5,443 nt of DNA from an uncultured Collinsella sp. (GCA_902494135.1 CABUSE010000097.1:1-5443), one strand, 5' to 3'; positions 1 through 5,443 are shown, numbered from the stretch's first letter. Numbers and translations: made by a program. Notes: generated by a model not told the origin, from the sequence alone.

Positions 1-564
1 AAGCTCTATGGTGTGAGTCTGGACGAGCTGCTCAATCCGAGCGATGAGATTGAGGACGATATCGAGTTTGAGAACGAGGACCGCGCTCGTCAGCGCGAGG
101 CCGAGGCGGCAGAGCGCGCACGCACCCATGAGGCGGCGGCACGAGCTACCGAGGCGGCAACACAGGCGAGTGACGCCGCCGCCAAGGCGGCGCAAGCGGC
201 AAGCTGGAGTGCACAGGCCGCTAATGCCGCTACGGCGCAGGCGACGAGTGGCGGCGCAGTTGGCTCGACTCCGGTGAAGGGCCCGTTCCAGTCGTTCCCG
301 TATTGGGCCGTGTGCTGGTTACTGTTCTTTTTGCTGATGTTCCCGTTTGGTGCCGGCCCCTTTGCCGCGCTGATCTTCTTTACGATTCCCATCTATCACT
401 GGGTTGCGCGTGCGCTCGATGGTGATTGGGCGCGCGGGGATATTCAGGTTGGTCCGGCACCGGTGACAGCTGGGACTAAGGGGGAGGACGTTTCCACAGC
501 GGTTGACGCTGACATGGCTGCCGCGACCACCGCTGAGTCGAGTGCCAAAGAAGGTGATGAATGA
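1..564 (+). CDS. Membrane-anchored XRE-family transcriptional regulator, C-terminal part (5' end outside window)
   Basis: The frame is open from base 1 and encodes 187 visible residues. The first ones, KLYGVSLDELL, match the last helix of XRE/HTH_3 DNA-binding domains, which usually read 'YGVSLDELL'. The GTG at 13 therefore lies inside that domain and is not the start; the true start is upstream of the window. Next come an acidic patch (about residues 14-27) and a long Ala/Glu/Arg/Gln-rich stretch (about 29-82) that should be helical or coiled-coil. Two hydrophobic segments follow (about 101-116 and 121-136), joined by a short FPFGAGP turn, like a membrane hairpin. The tail is polar and rich in Ala, Thr, Asp and Glu. 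Expected topology is HTH and tail both in the cytoplasm, giving a membrane-tethered DNA-binding protein. The stop overlaps the next start (ATGA), implying co-translation with the DUF4097-like gene, which may supply or modulate its signal. The ligand and target promoter are unknown. The XRE call rests on about 11 residues, but these are highly typical. Confidence 0.75.
   Translation, partial: KLYGVSLDELLNPSDEIEDDIEFENEDRARQREAEAAERARTHEAAARATEAATQASDAAAKAAQAASWSAQAANAATAQATSGGAVGSTPVKGPFQSFPYWAVCWLLFFLLMFPFGAGPFAALIFFTIPIYHWVARALDGDWARGDIQVGPAPVTAGTKGEDVSTAVDADMAAATTAESSAKEGDE
551..556 (+). promoter_or_regulatory. Shine-Dalgarno site AAGGTG for the DUF4097-like gene
   Basis: AAGGTG lies inside the last codons of the upstream regulator gene. 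It is 4 bases before the ATG at 561 and 7 bases before the ATG at 564. The second spacing is closer to the usual optimum, so initiation at 564 (protein beginning MKLSHES) is at least as likely as at 561 (MMKLSHES). Either start gives coupling to the upstream gene. Confidence 0.5.
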
Positions 565-1463
565 TGAAGCTTTCGCATGAATCCAAGGTACGCTTGGGCG
601 TTGGCATCGGAGCGTTTGTTCTCATCATCGGGCTTGTCTTTGGCACTTCGCGGACTTTGATTCATTTTGATGGCCCGTGGGACCTCGACGATGTTGTATC
701 CGGCTTGTCTGGTATGGACGATGCGGTTGACGACGACGATTTTATGAACGATGGCGGTAACTATTCCGCTCGGCCTCAGCAGCTTTCGAGCACGACTTTT
801 GACGAAGACGCGTTCCAATCGCTCGACTTGGATGTGACGTCGGGGACGGTCGAGATTAAACGTGTCTCTGGCGGACCGGTACGTGTCATCGAAAGCGGGC
901 GCGTTGCAAAGGGGGCGTCTGCTTCCGATGCCGCCACTCAGAATCTGGTTAAGATCGAGGGCTCTACACTCAAGATTAGCCAGTTCGACTGCGATGACGA
1001 GCGCGCCCATGACCGTAAGGTCACCATTGAACTGCCGCGTGAGCTTGCCGATAACATGATGGGCATTACGGCAAACGTGGGGTTGGGAGACCTGACGGTC
1101 GCGGACATTGCGTGCCACGACTTTGATTTGACGTTGGGCTCGGGAGACGTCGCGTTTGCGGGCACCGTGACCGACACTCTGAATGCCGAGGTCGGTTTGG
1201 GCGATGCGACGTTCGAGCTCTACCAGGCCCCCGCGAAGTCGATGGACGTGAGCGTGGACTCGGGCGATGTGGAGGTAACGGTTCCGAAATCTACGGGCTT
1301 TACGGCGAGCCTTACTCTGGGTAGCGGTGACTTCGAGAGCGATTTCCTTCCGCTTGACTACGACGGTGAGACTATTTTGAATCTTGAATTCGATAACGAC
1401 GATAAGTCTGCTACGTATCGTTTTGAGGTCGGTTCGGGCGACATGTCGTTTGATTCGGAGTAG
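561..1463 (+). CDS. DUF4097-type beta-repeat protein with N-terminal membrane anchor
   Basis: This is a 300-residue protein. A short basic N-terminus precedes one hydrophobic segment (about residues 12-28, GVGIGAFVLIIGLVFG) without a lipobox, so it looks like an uncleaved anchor with the rest outside the cell. An Asp-rich linker (about 37-64) leads to a beta-strand domain (about 84-300). That domain carries a ladder of glycine-aspartate turns: GLGD 174, GSGD 193, GLGD 212, DSGD 233, GSGD 254 and GSGD 291. The first five are 19-21 residues apart, as in the right-handed beta-repeat fold of the DUF4097 (putative adhesin) family. The protein is strongly acidic, and it has two cysteines (C144, C185). 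DUF4097 proteins have no known enzymatic activity; in Gram-positives they often sit beside PadR/DUF1700-type or other regulators and are linked to envelope stress sensing. Here the partner is an XRE-type membrane regulator, overlapped by 4 bases. The start may be ATG 564 rather than 561. Two in-frame stops (TAG TGA) end the gene. The family call is confident; the role is inferred. Confidence 0.8.
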   Translation: MMKLSHESKVRLGVGIGAFVLIIGLVFGTSRTLIHFDGPWDLDDVVSGLSGMDDAVDDDDFMNDGGNYSARPQQLSSTTFDEDAFQSLDLDVTSGTVEIKRVSGGPVRVIESGRVAKGASASDAATQNLVKIEGSTLKISQFDCDDERAHDRKVTIELPRELADNMMGITANVGLGDLTVADIACHDFDLTLGSGDVAFAGTVTDTLNAEVGLGDATFELYQAPAKSMDVSVDSGDVEVTVPKSTGFTASLTLGSGDFESDFLPLDYDGETILNLEFDNDDKSATYRFEVGSGDMSFDSE

Positions 1464-1510
1464 TGAGGCAGACGAAAGCCTAGGCGAAGATATAGCTGCG
1501 CTCTTTGATG

Positions 1511-1550
1511 AAGGCGCCGAAGCCGAGATCGGCTCCGGCGCCTTTGCCTT
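1511..1550 (+). terminator. Rho-independent terminator after the regulator/DUF4097 operon
   Basis: The arms at 1511-1526 (aaggcgccgaagccga) and 1529-1544 (tcggctccggcgcctt) are complementary over 16 positions with one A-C mismatch. Allowing a realistic tetraloop (AGAT, 1526-1529) gives a GC-rich stem of about 15 bp. The 3' side continues into TTTGCCTTT, an interrupted T-tract. It lies about 48 bases after the DUF4097-like stop and ends just before elp3, so it should separate the two transcription units. The interrupted T-run makes full termination less certain; partial read-through into elp3 is possible. Confidence 0.75.
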
Positions 1551-1556
1551 TACAAT
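1551..1556 (+). promoter_or_regulatory. Possible -10 element TACAAT for a leaderless elp3 transcript
   Basis: TACAAT matches the bacterial -10 consensus at five of six positions and is followed by GGGGAC and then the elp3 ATG at 1563. If the last T is at -7, transcription would begin on the A of the ATG, giving a leaderless mRNA, a start mode common in Actinobacteria. GGGGA alone is too close to the ATG (1 base) to act as a normal ribosome-binding site, which fits. No recognisable -35 box exists at 16-18 bases upstream, because that region is the 3' arm of the terminator stem. The call rests on one hexamer and its spacing. Confidence 0.4.
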
Positions 1557-1562
1557 GGGGAC

Positions 1563-3470
1563 ATGGAACAGATTATCTTGAACATACTCGAGGCCCTGCG
1601 TCGCGGCGAGACCGTGGACGACAAAGCGCTCGTCAAACTGATACATGCCGAGGCGCGCCGTGAGGGTGCCGACAAACGCGATTTGGCCAAGCGCCGTCTG
1701 CTGCCGTTCTACCAGCGGGTTAAACGTGAGGAGCCGGTTCGGTGGGCTGCGTGGAATGTCGATTCCGATCTGGAGCGTCAACTGCTGCAGGTCCTGCGTA
1801 TGAAGCCGCGCCGAACGGCCTCGGGCGTGGCGACCATTACCGTCATTACCAAGCCCTGGCCATGCTCGGGCGATTGCCTGTTTTGCCCCAACGATCTGCG
1901 CATGCCCAAGAGCTATCTGCACGCCGAGCCGGCATGCGCCCGTGCGGAGCAAAATTGCTTTGACCCGTATCTGCAGGTGAGCGCTCGCCTGACCGCGCTT
2001 TCGCAGATGGGGCATGCGACCGATAAGATCGAGCTCATTGTGCTTGGCGGTACCTGGAGCGACTATCCGGAAGGCTATCAGACATGGTTTATGTCGGAGC
2101 TTTTCCGTGCACTCAATGACGATGCCGTCGCCGGCGTGGCGGCCAACCCCATGTTGGCACGTCCGGGCATCAGCCGTGCCGAGGCGGGGCGTCTGCTCGA
2201 TGACGCTCCCGCCGATGCCCTGCCGCCTGTGGTAGCAGAGCGCCGTGAGCGCTATCGGGCCGCCGGCATTGCGACAGACGAGGTCGAGCTTGCTGCCGGC
2301 GTTGCCGACGAGCAGGGGCGTGTGGATGCTGCCGTGGGCGGCTATAACCGTGCGGTGCGTCGTCTGTACGGTCCCGGTACGCCGTGGGGCGAGGTCACTG
2401 AGTGGCAGACGGCAACGATGGAGGAGCTTGAGCGTCAGCAGCGCATCAACGAGACGGCGAAGCATCGCGTGGTGGGGCTCGTTATCGAGACGCGCCCCGA
2501 TGCCGTGACGCCCCAGGCGCTCACGCTTATCCGCCGCCTGGGTTGCACCAAGATTCAGATGGGCATCCAGAGCCTCAACCAGCACCTGCTCGATATCAAC
2601 GAGCGTCGTATTTCGGTGGCGCAGATCGAGCGGGCGTTTTCGCTTGCGCGCCTGTTTGGCTTTAAGATCCACGCGCATTTTATGCTTAACTTGCTGGGCG
2701 CCACGCCCGAGGGGGACAAGCGCGACTACGAACGCTTTATGACCGAAGGGGCCTTTATGCCCGACGAGGTCAAGGTTTACCCGTGTGCGCTCATCGAGGG
2801 CTCGCGTCTGGTGGGCTGCTACGAGCGCGGCGAGTGGCGTCCCTATACCGAGGAAGAGTTGCTCGATGTACTGGCCGGCGACATCGTGGTGACGCCGGCG
2901 TTCTGCCGCATCAGTCGCATGATCCGCGACTTTAGTTCCGACGACATCATGGTGGGCAACAAGAAACCCAACCTGCGTCAGCTCGTCGAAAACCGCTTGG
3001 CCGCTCGGGGTGACGGTGCGACGGTGCGCGAGATTCGCTATCGCGAGATCAGCACGGCGGGTGCCGACTTGGATGAGCTATCTCTTGATGAGGAGGTGGC
3101 GTACGAGACGCCGGTGACGCACGAGTGCTTTTTGCAGTGGGTGACGCCGCAGGGCAAGATCGCGGGCTTTTTGCGGTTGTCGCTGCCCGACCATTCGTTT
3201 GTTGCCGCGCATGCGGACGAGTTGCTGACGATGCCGGACGAGGCGATGATTCGCGAGGTACACGTGTATGGCATGGCGGCGCGCGTGGGGTATCAAGGCC
3301 AGGCGGCCCAGCACCATGGGTTGGGGCGTCTGCTCGTAGAGCGTGCGTGCGAGATTGCCCGGGATGCGGGTTATACGCGCATCAACGTGATCAGCGCGAT
3401 TGGTACGCGCGAGTACTATCGCCATTTGGGTTTTTACGATCATGGACTCTATCTGCAAAAGGAGCTCTAG
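1563..3470 (+). CDS. elp3: Elp3-type tRNA uridine-34 modification enzyme (radical SAM plus GNAT acetyltransferase)
   Basis: This is a 635-residue, apparently intact protein. Elp3 enzymes use acetyl-CoA and SAM radical chemistry to add a carboxymethyl group to C5 of the wobble uridine (U34) of tRNAs. A helical N-terminus ends in RTASGVATITVITKPWP, then the 4Fe-4S motif C101-x3-C105-x2-C108. The flank reads FCPNDLRMPKSY, the bacterial form of the eukaryotic/archaeal YCPGG...QSY. Further Elp3 signatures are DPYLQ (134-138), LGGTWSDYP (161-169), GLVIETRPD (305-313), TKIQMGIQSLNQ (329-340) and KIHAHFMLNLLG (368-379). The GNAT domain spans about 515-635, with REVHVYG (564-570), the acetyl-CoA loop QHHGLGRLL (583-591) and IGTREYYRHLGF. 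Y618/Y619 align with the yeast tyrosine pair Y540/Y541 needed for activity. A segment of about 90-100 residues (roughly 186-285) lies between LGGTW and IETRPD, where yeast/archaeal Elp3 are much shorter. The ATG at 1563 lacks a well-spaced Shine-Dalgarno and may be leaderless. The next gene begins directly after its stop. How it shares work with MnmE/MnmG is not shown here. Confidence 0.95.
   Translation: MEQIILNILEALRRGETVDDKALVKLIHAEARREGADKRDLAKRRLLPFYQRVKREEPVRWAAWNVDSDLERQLLQVLRMKPRRTASGVATITVITKPWPCSGDCLFCPNDLRMPKSYLHAEPACARAEQNCFDPYLQVSARLTALSQMGHATDKIELIVLGGTWSDYPEGYQTWFMSELFRALNDDAVAGVAANPMLARPGISRAEAGRLLDDAPADALPPVVAERRERYRAAGIATDEVELAAGVADEQGRVDAAVGGYNRAVRRLYGPGTPWGEVTEWQTATMEELERQQRINETAKHRVVGLVIETRPDAVTPQALTLIRRLGCTKIQMGIQSLNQHLLDINERRISVAQIERAFSLARLFGFKIHAHFMLNLLGATPEGDKRDYERFMTEGAFMPDEVKVYPCALIEGSRLVGCYERGEWRPYTEEELLDVLAGDIVVTPAFCRISRMIRDFSSDDIMVGNKKPNLRQLVENRLAARGDGATVREIRYREISTAGADLDELSLDEEVAYETPVTHECFLQWVTPQGKIAGFLRLSLPDHSFVAAHADELLTMPDEAMIREVHVYGMAARVGYQGQAAQHHGLGRLLVERACEIARDAGYTRINVISAIGTREYYRHLGFYDHGLYLQKEL
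3457..3464 (+). promoter_or_regulatory. Strong Shine-Dalgarno AAAAGGAG inside the elp3 3' end
   Basis: AAAAGGAG lies within the last codons of elp3 and ends 6 bases before the ATG at 3471. It is the best ribosome-binding site in the window. It fixes the start of the spermidine-synthase-like gene and supports translation of both genes from one mRNA. Confidence 0.75.
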
Positions 3471-4349
3471 ATGAACAAGCCGAGTGTTTCTGCTGGCGTC
3501 GTTGCCGGCGTTGCCCTGGGAGCCGCGGCGCTTGGTGCGGCCGCCGTCGCTGTTCGTGCTGCCTGTCTGCAGGTTGCGCGAACCCGCAATGGGTTGGCGC
3601 GTGTGAAACGCGTGCACGATGGGGACGGCGATGAGATTCGCGTGTTGGTGCAAGGCGGCGTCTACCAAAGCGCAAGCTACGTTGGTGAGCGTTGGGCGGA
3701 ACCGGTCTTTGCGTACTATCGTGCGTTTGACGACGTGTTTGAGTCCGAGGATGCGATGCACGATGCTTATGGTCACGGCATCAACCGCATGCTTGTGCTG
3801 GGTGGCGGCGGGTTTGCCTATCCCAAGTTTGCGCTGATGTCGCACGAGGGCTTGCGCATGGACGTCATCGAGTATGACGGAGAGATTACGCGCCTGGCGC
3901 GCCGCTGGTTCTACCTAGACGAGCTGGAGCGCGCGGCGGGCGATCGCCTGCGGGTGATAACCGCTGAGGCTCGCTCGTATTTGGGTGTGACGAGCGTGGG
4001 CCATCGTCGCTACGACGTGGTCGTGAGCGATTGCTTTGGCGGTGCCGAGCCCGTACGCGAGCTGGCGACGGTTGAGGCATTGCGTTTGGTGCGGGGCAGC
4101 CTAAATGTCGGTGGCGTCTACGTTGCCAATATCGTGAGTGCAAACGAGGGGAGCGATGTGACGTTCCTGCGCGACTGTGCCGCCACGGCGCTTGAGGTGT
4201 TCGACCATGCTTGGGTGGTCCCATGTGGCGATGCAGAGTTCGGCGGCGAGGAGAATTATCTGCTCATCGCCAGCGACGGCAACTACGCCTTTGCCGAAGC
4301 CGTGCCCTTCGACACCGACTTCCTCGGCACCGTCCTTCACGACAAATAA
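3471..4349 (+). CDS. Membrane-tethered spermidine-synthase-like protein (SAM-dependent methyltransferase fold)
   Basis: This is a 292-residue protein. Residues 8-29 are a Gly/Ala/Val-rich hydrophobic segment without an obvious signal-peptidase site, probably an N-terminal anchor. Residues 41-90 resemble the small beta region before the catalytic domain of spermidine synthases (EIRVLVQGGVYQSASYVGERW). The Rossmann core begins at RMLVLGGGGFAYPK (106-119), with the glycine-rich nucleoside loop GGGG at 111-114. DVIEYDGEI (131-139) follows, in which E134 would bind the ribose hydroxyls of SAM or decarboxylated SAM. Next is YDVVVSDCFGG (171-181). True spermidine synthases have D-[ST]-[ST]-D-P at this last site, with a catalytic aspartate; here it is D177-C-F-G-G, so aminopropyl transfer is doubtful. 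It could be a methyltransferase or another SpeE-fold enzyme; the substrate is unknown. The ATG abuts the elp3 stop and has a strong ribosome-binding site, so the two are surely co-transcribed. No polyamine-pathway gene is nearby. The fold call is firm; the function is open. Confidence 0.8.
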   Translation: MNKPSVSAGVVAGVALGAAALGAAAVAVRAACLQVARTRNGLARVKRVHDGDGDEIRVLVQGGVYQSASYVGERWAEPVFAYYRAFDDVFESEDAMHDAYGHGINRMLVLGGGGFAYPKFALMSHEGLRMDVIEYDGEITRLARRWFYLDELERAAGDRLRVITAEARSYLGVTSVGHRRYDVVVSDCFGGAEPVRELATVEALRLVRGSLNVGGVYVANIVSANEGSDVTFLRDCAATALEVFDHAWVVPCGDAEFGGEENYLLIASDGNYAFAEAVPFDTDFLGTVLHDK

Positions 4350-4375
4350 GTTTCCCCGTCCCAAAAATACTGGTC
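4350..4375. other. 26-bp convergent intergenic gap without a visible terminator
   Basis: This gap separates the stop codons of the spermidine-synthase-like gene (+) and the Lhr-type gene (-). It contains a C-rich run (CCCCGTCCC) followed by AAAAA. I find no stem of useful length in it or directly around it, and no T-run after a stem on either strand. Transcripts from the two sides may therefore run into each other and overlap at their 3' ends. Confidence 0.5.
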
Positions 4376-5443
4376 TTAGGCGTGGTCGCGCCAGCCGAGA
4401 ACGCGCTGCTTCATGCCTTCGATGTCGAGCACGCCTTCGGCAAAGCCCTTGCGCACGAGCTCTTCGGGAACAAACTCGTCGTAGCGGTCAAAGTAAGGCA
4501 CCTCGCCAGGATAGACGAGCTCGATGGGGTCGAAGTCCTTCTCGGCCTCGGCGGCGAGCACCTCAAAGAACGTCTCTTCGTCGGCCTTCATCTTAAACTG
4601 CATAAAGTACGGGCGTGATGGGTCGAGTCCGCGAAGGCCCAACTCAGCGGCGCATTTGATTTTAAGCATGCGCTCGAGTGCTAGGAAGGCGTAGCTGCCT
4701 AACCAGGGGAAGAGTACCCAGGTGTCGCCGCCCAGGTTAATGAGCGGTTTAGTTCCCGCACCCGAAATCTCAGCCGTATGGCGAGCCTGCGCCAAGCGGG
4801 CCCTTGCGTTACCCATGAGGTACGGATATGTCGCGTGCTCGTTGAGCGCCTTGCGCATGCGCTCGAGTACGTGTGTATTGATGTCGCCGGGGCAGTCGCC
4901 AAAGTAGGCCGGCACCCGGCCCTTGACCTGCGTGGCAAAGACGGTGTGGCGCTTCCAGTCCACTTCCTCGACAATCCAGCAGTGTCCGGCGATGGCGATG
5001 CGCTCACCGGGCGGTGGCGGATTGACGATCGTACCCAACTCGGCCGATTCGCTGCGAACGGTGAACTCCTCGTTTTCCTGGAACACGGCGTAGAACTTAA
5101 AGTTGTTGATGATGCGCTCGCCCGCGAGACCCACGATGAGCCCACCGCCCTCGGTGACCTGGATATGGTCGATCTTAATGAGGTGGCGCAGCAGCACGCG
5201 ATAGTCATCGGCCGAGACGCGATGGAAATAACTGAGCGTGAGTACGCGCTGGGCAAGCTCTGCCGGCGTGAGTTCGCCGGTGCTGGCAAGCGTCGACATG
5301 GTCTGGTGGTAGAGCAGGCTGTAGGGGAGTCGATCGAGCTCGGGCGGCTCGACCCACTTTTCCTCGCGATAGAGTTGTACGAGCGCGATGCCCTGCAGGA
5401 GCTTCCACGGAATGGTCTCGGGCATCATCGTGCGCGGCTCGGG
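4376..5443 (-). CDS. Lhr-type ATP-dependent helicase, C-terminal part (5' end outside window)
   Basis: The frame stays open to the right edge. PEPRT precedes the first in-frame Met codon (5428-5426), so that Met is internal and 355 C-terminal residues are visible. The sequence resembles the accessory region after the two RecA motors of Lhr (large helicase-related) superfamily 2 proteins. It shows RTMMPETIPWKLLQGIALVQ, then a winged-helix-like stretch (about residues 40-105, HQTMSTLASTGELTPAELAQ onward) ending in GGGLIVGLAGE. A beta-rich domain follows (about 135-190, LGTIVNPPPPGERIAIAGHC then WIVEEVD). The end holds a hydrophobic segment (VLFPWLGSYAFLALERML, about 243-260) and an acidic tail. 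Lhr enzymes translocate 3'-5' on single-stranded DNA, unwind DNA or RNA:DNA hybrids, and are linked to DNA repair. No Walker or DEAD/DEAH motif can be seen here because the motors lie upstream, so activity is inferred from the family. It converges on the spermidine-synthase-like gene, 26 bp from its stop. Confidence 0.8.
   Translation of the reverse strand, partial: PEPRTMMPETIPWKLLQGIALVQLYREEKWVEPPELDRLPYSLLYHQTMSTLASTGELTPAELAQRVLTLSYFHRVSADDYRVLLRHLIKIDHIQVTEGGGLIVGLAGERIINNFKFYAVFQENEEFTVRSESAELGTIVNPPPPGERIAIAGHCWIVEEVDWKRHTVFATQVKGRVPAYFGDCPGDINTHVLERMRKALNEHATYPYLMGNARARLAQARHTAEISGAGTKPLINLGGDTWVLFPWLGSYAFLALERMLKIKCAAELGLRGLDPSRPYFMQFKMKADEETFFEVLAAEAEKDFDPIELVYPGEVPYFDRYDEFVPEELVRKGFAEGVLDIEGMKQRVLGWRDHA

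Noticed and set aside
13..15. GTG as the start codon of the first gene.
   Set aside because: The frame is open to base 1, and the codons before and after it (KLYGVSLDELL) form the conserved end of an XRE HTH domain, so the GTG is an internal Val codon.
1478..1485. The 8-bp palindrome GCCTAGGC after the DUF4097-like stop, as a possible operator.
   Set aside because: It is short, has no second copy nearby and no flanking promoter. An 8-bp palindrome is expected by chance.
444..2678. A 744-codon open frame on the minus strand, antisense to genes 1, 2 and the first half of elp3.
   Set aside because: It runs opposite three well-supported genes. Its translation is rich in Arg, His, Ala and Leu with no recognisable domain, and it crosses the terminator and intergenic region without any change. 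Long antisense frames are common in GC-rich codon-biased DNA.
3078..3845. A 255-codon minus-strand frame across the end of elp3 and the start of the SpeE-like gene.
   Set aside because: It mirrors two genes with strong family matches. The translation is Arg/His-rich without any domain, which is typical of an antisense shadow.
4293..4328. Small stems near the 3' end of the SpeE-like gene (for example CGAAG/CTTCG and GCCGA/TCGGC) as a terminator.
   Set aside because: The stems are only 5 bp, lie inside coding sequence and have no following T-run on either strand.
4699..5289. A 196-codon minus-strand frame inside the Lhr-type gene.
   Set aside because: It is the alternate frame of the Lhr-type coding strand. 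Its Ser/Arg/Pro-rich translation has no family signature, whereas the other frame has clear Lhr-type motifs.
1..5443. Mobile element, CRISPR array, tRNA/rRNA gene, toxin-antitoxin or defence system.
   Set aside because: I saw no transposase, integrase, direct-repeat array or cloverleaf sequence, and no small paired toxin/antitoxin genes. All space is taken by five genes of housekeeping or regulatory type.

Overview
The window is GC-rich, densely coded bacterial DNA. Every gene reads as ordinary chromosomal sequence, and there is no sign of an insertion sequence, phage, tRNA or CRISPR array. The high GC, a long bacterial-type Elp3, a short Ala-rich linker style and a possible leaderless start suggest a high-GC Gram-positive. 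A coriobacterium such as Collinsella or a relative is my best guess. This is inference from gene content and style, not from a marker gene.

Layout. (1) Positions 1-564 (+) hold the 3' part of a membrane-anchored XRE-type (helix-turn-helix) regulator. The window opens inside its DNA-binding domain, so its start is missing. (2) Positions 561-1463 (+) encode a single-pass membrane protein with a DUF4097-type beta-repeat domain. It overlaps gene 1 by ATGA, so the two form a translationally coupled pair. The pair ends at a strong stem-loop terminator (1511-1550). (3) Positions 1563-3470 (+) encode a full-length radical SAM/GNAT Elp3 tRNA-modification enzyme. A -10-like TACAAT lies exactly where a leaderless transcript would need it. 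(4) Positions 3471-4349 (+) encode a membrane-tethered spermidine-synthase-like protein whose ATG directly follows the elp3 stop codon. (5) Positions 4376-5443 (-) hold the 3' part of an Lhr-type ATP-dependent helicase, whose motor domains lie beyond the right edge. It converges on gene 4 with only 26 bp between the stop codons.

How the genes work together. Genes 1 and 2 look like an envelope-related regulatory pair: a cytoplasmic DNA-binding domain on a membrane hairpin, plus a membrane-anchored beta-solenoid-like partner. Genes 3 and 4 form a second, separately promoted unit joining a wobble-uridine modification enzyme to a SAM-fold protein. The Lhr-type gene is an independent unit on the other strand. 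I found no compelling evidence of a wholly new system. The points most worth a second look are the regulator/DUF4097 module, the terminator fused to a possible leaderless promoter, the extra segment inside Elp3, and the tethered, motif-altered spermidine-synthase-like protein coupled to it.
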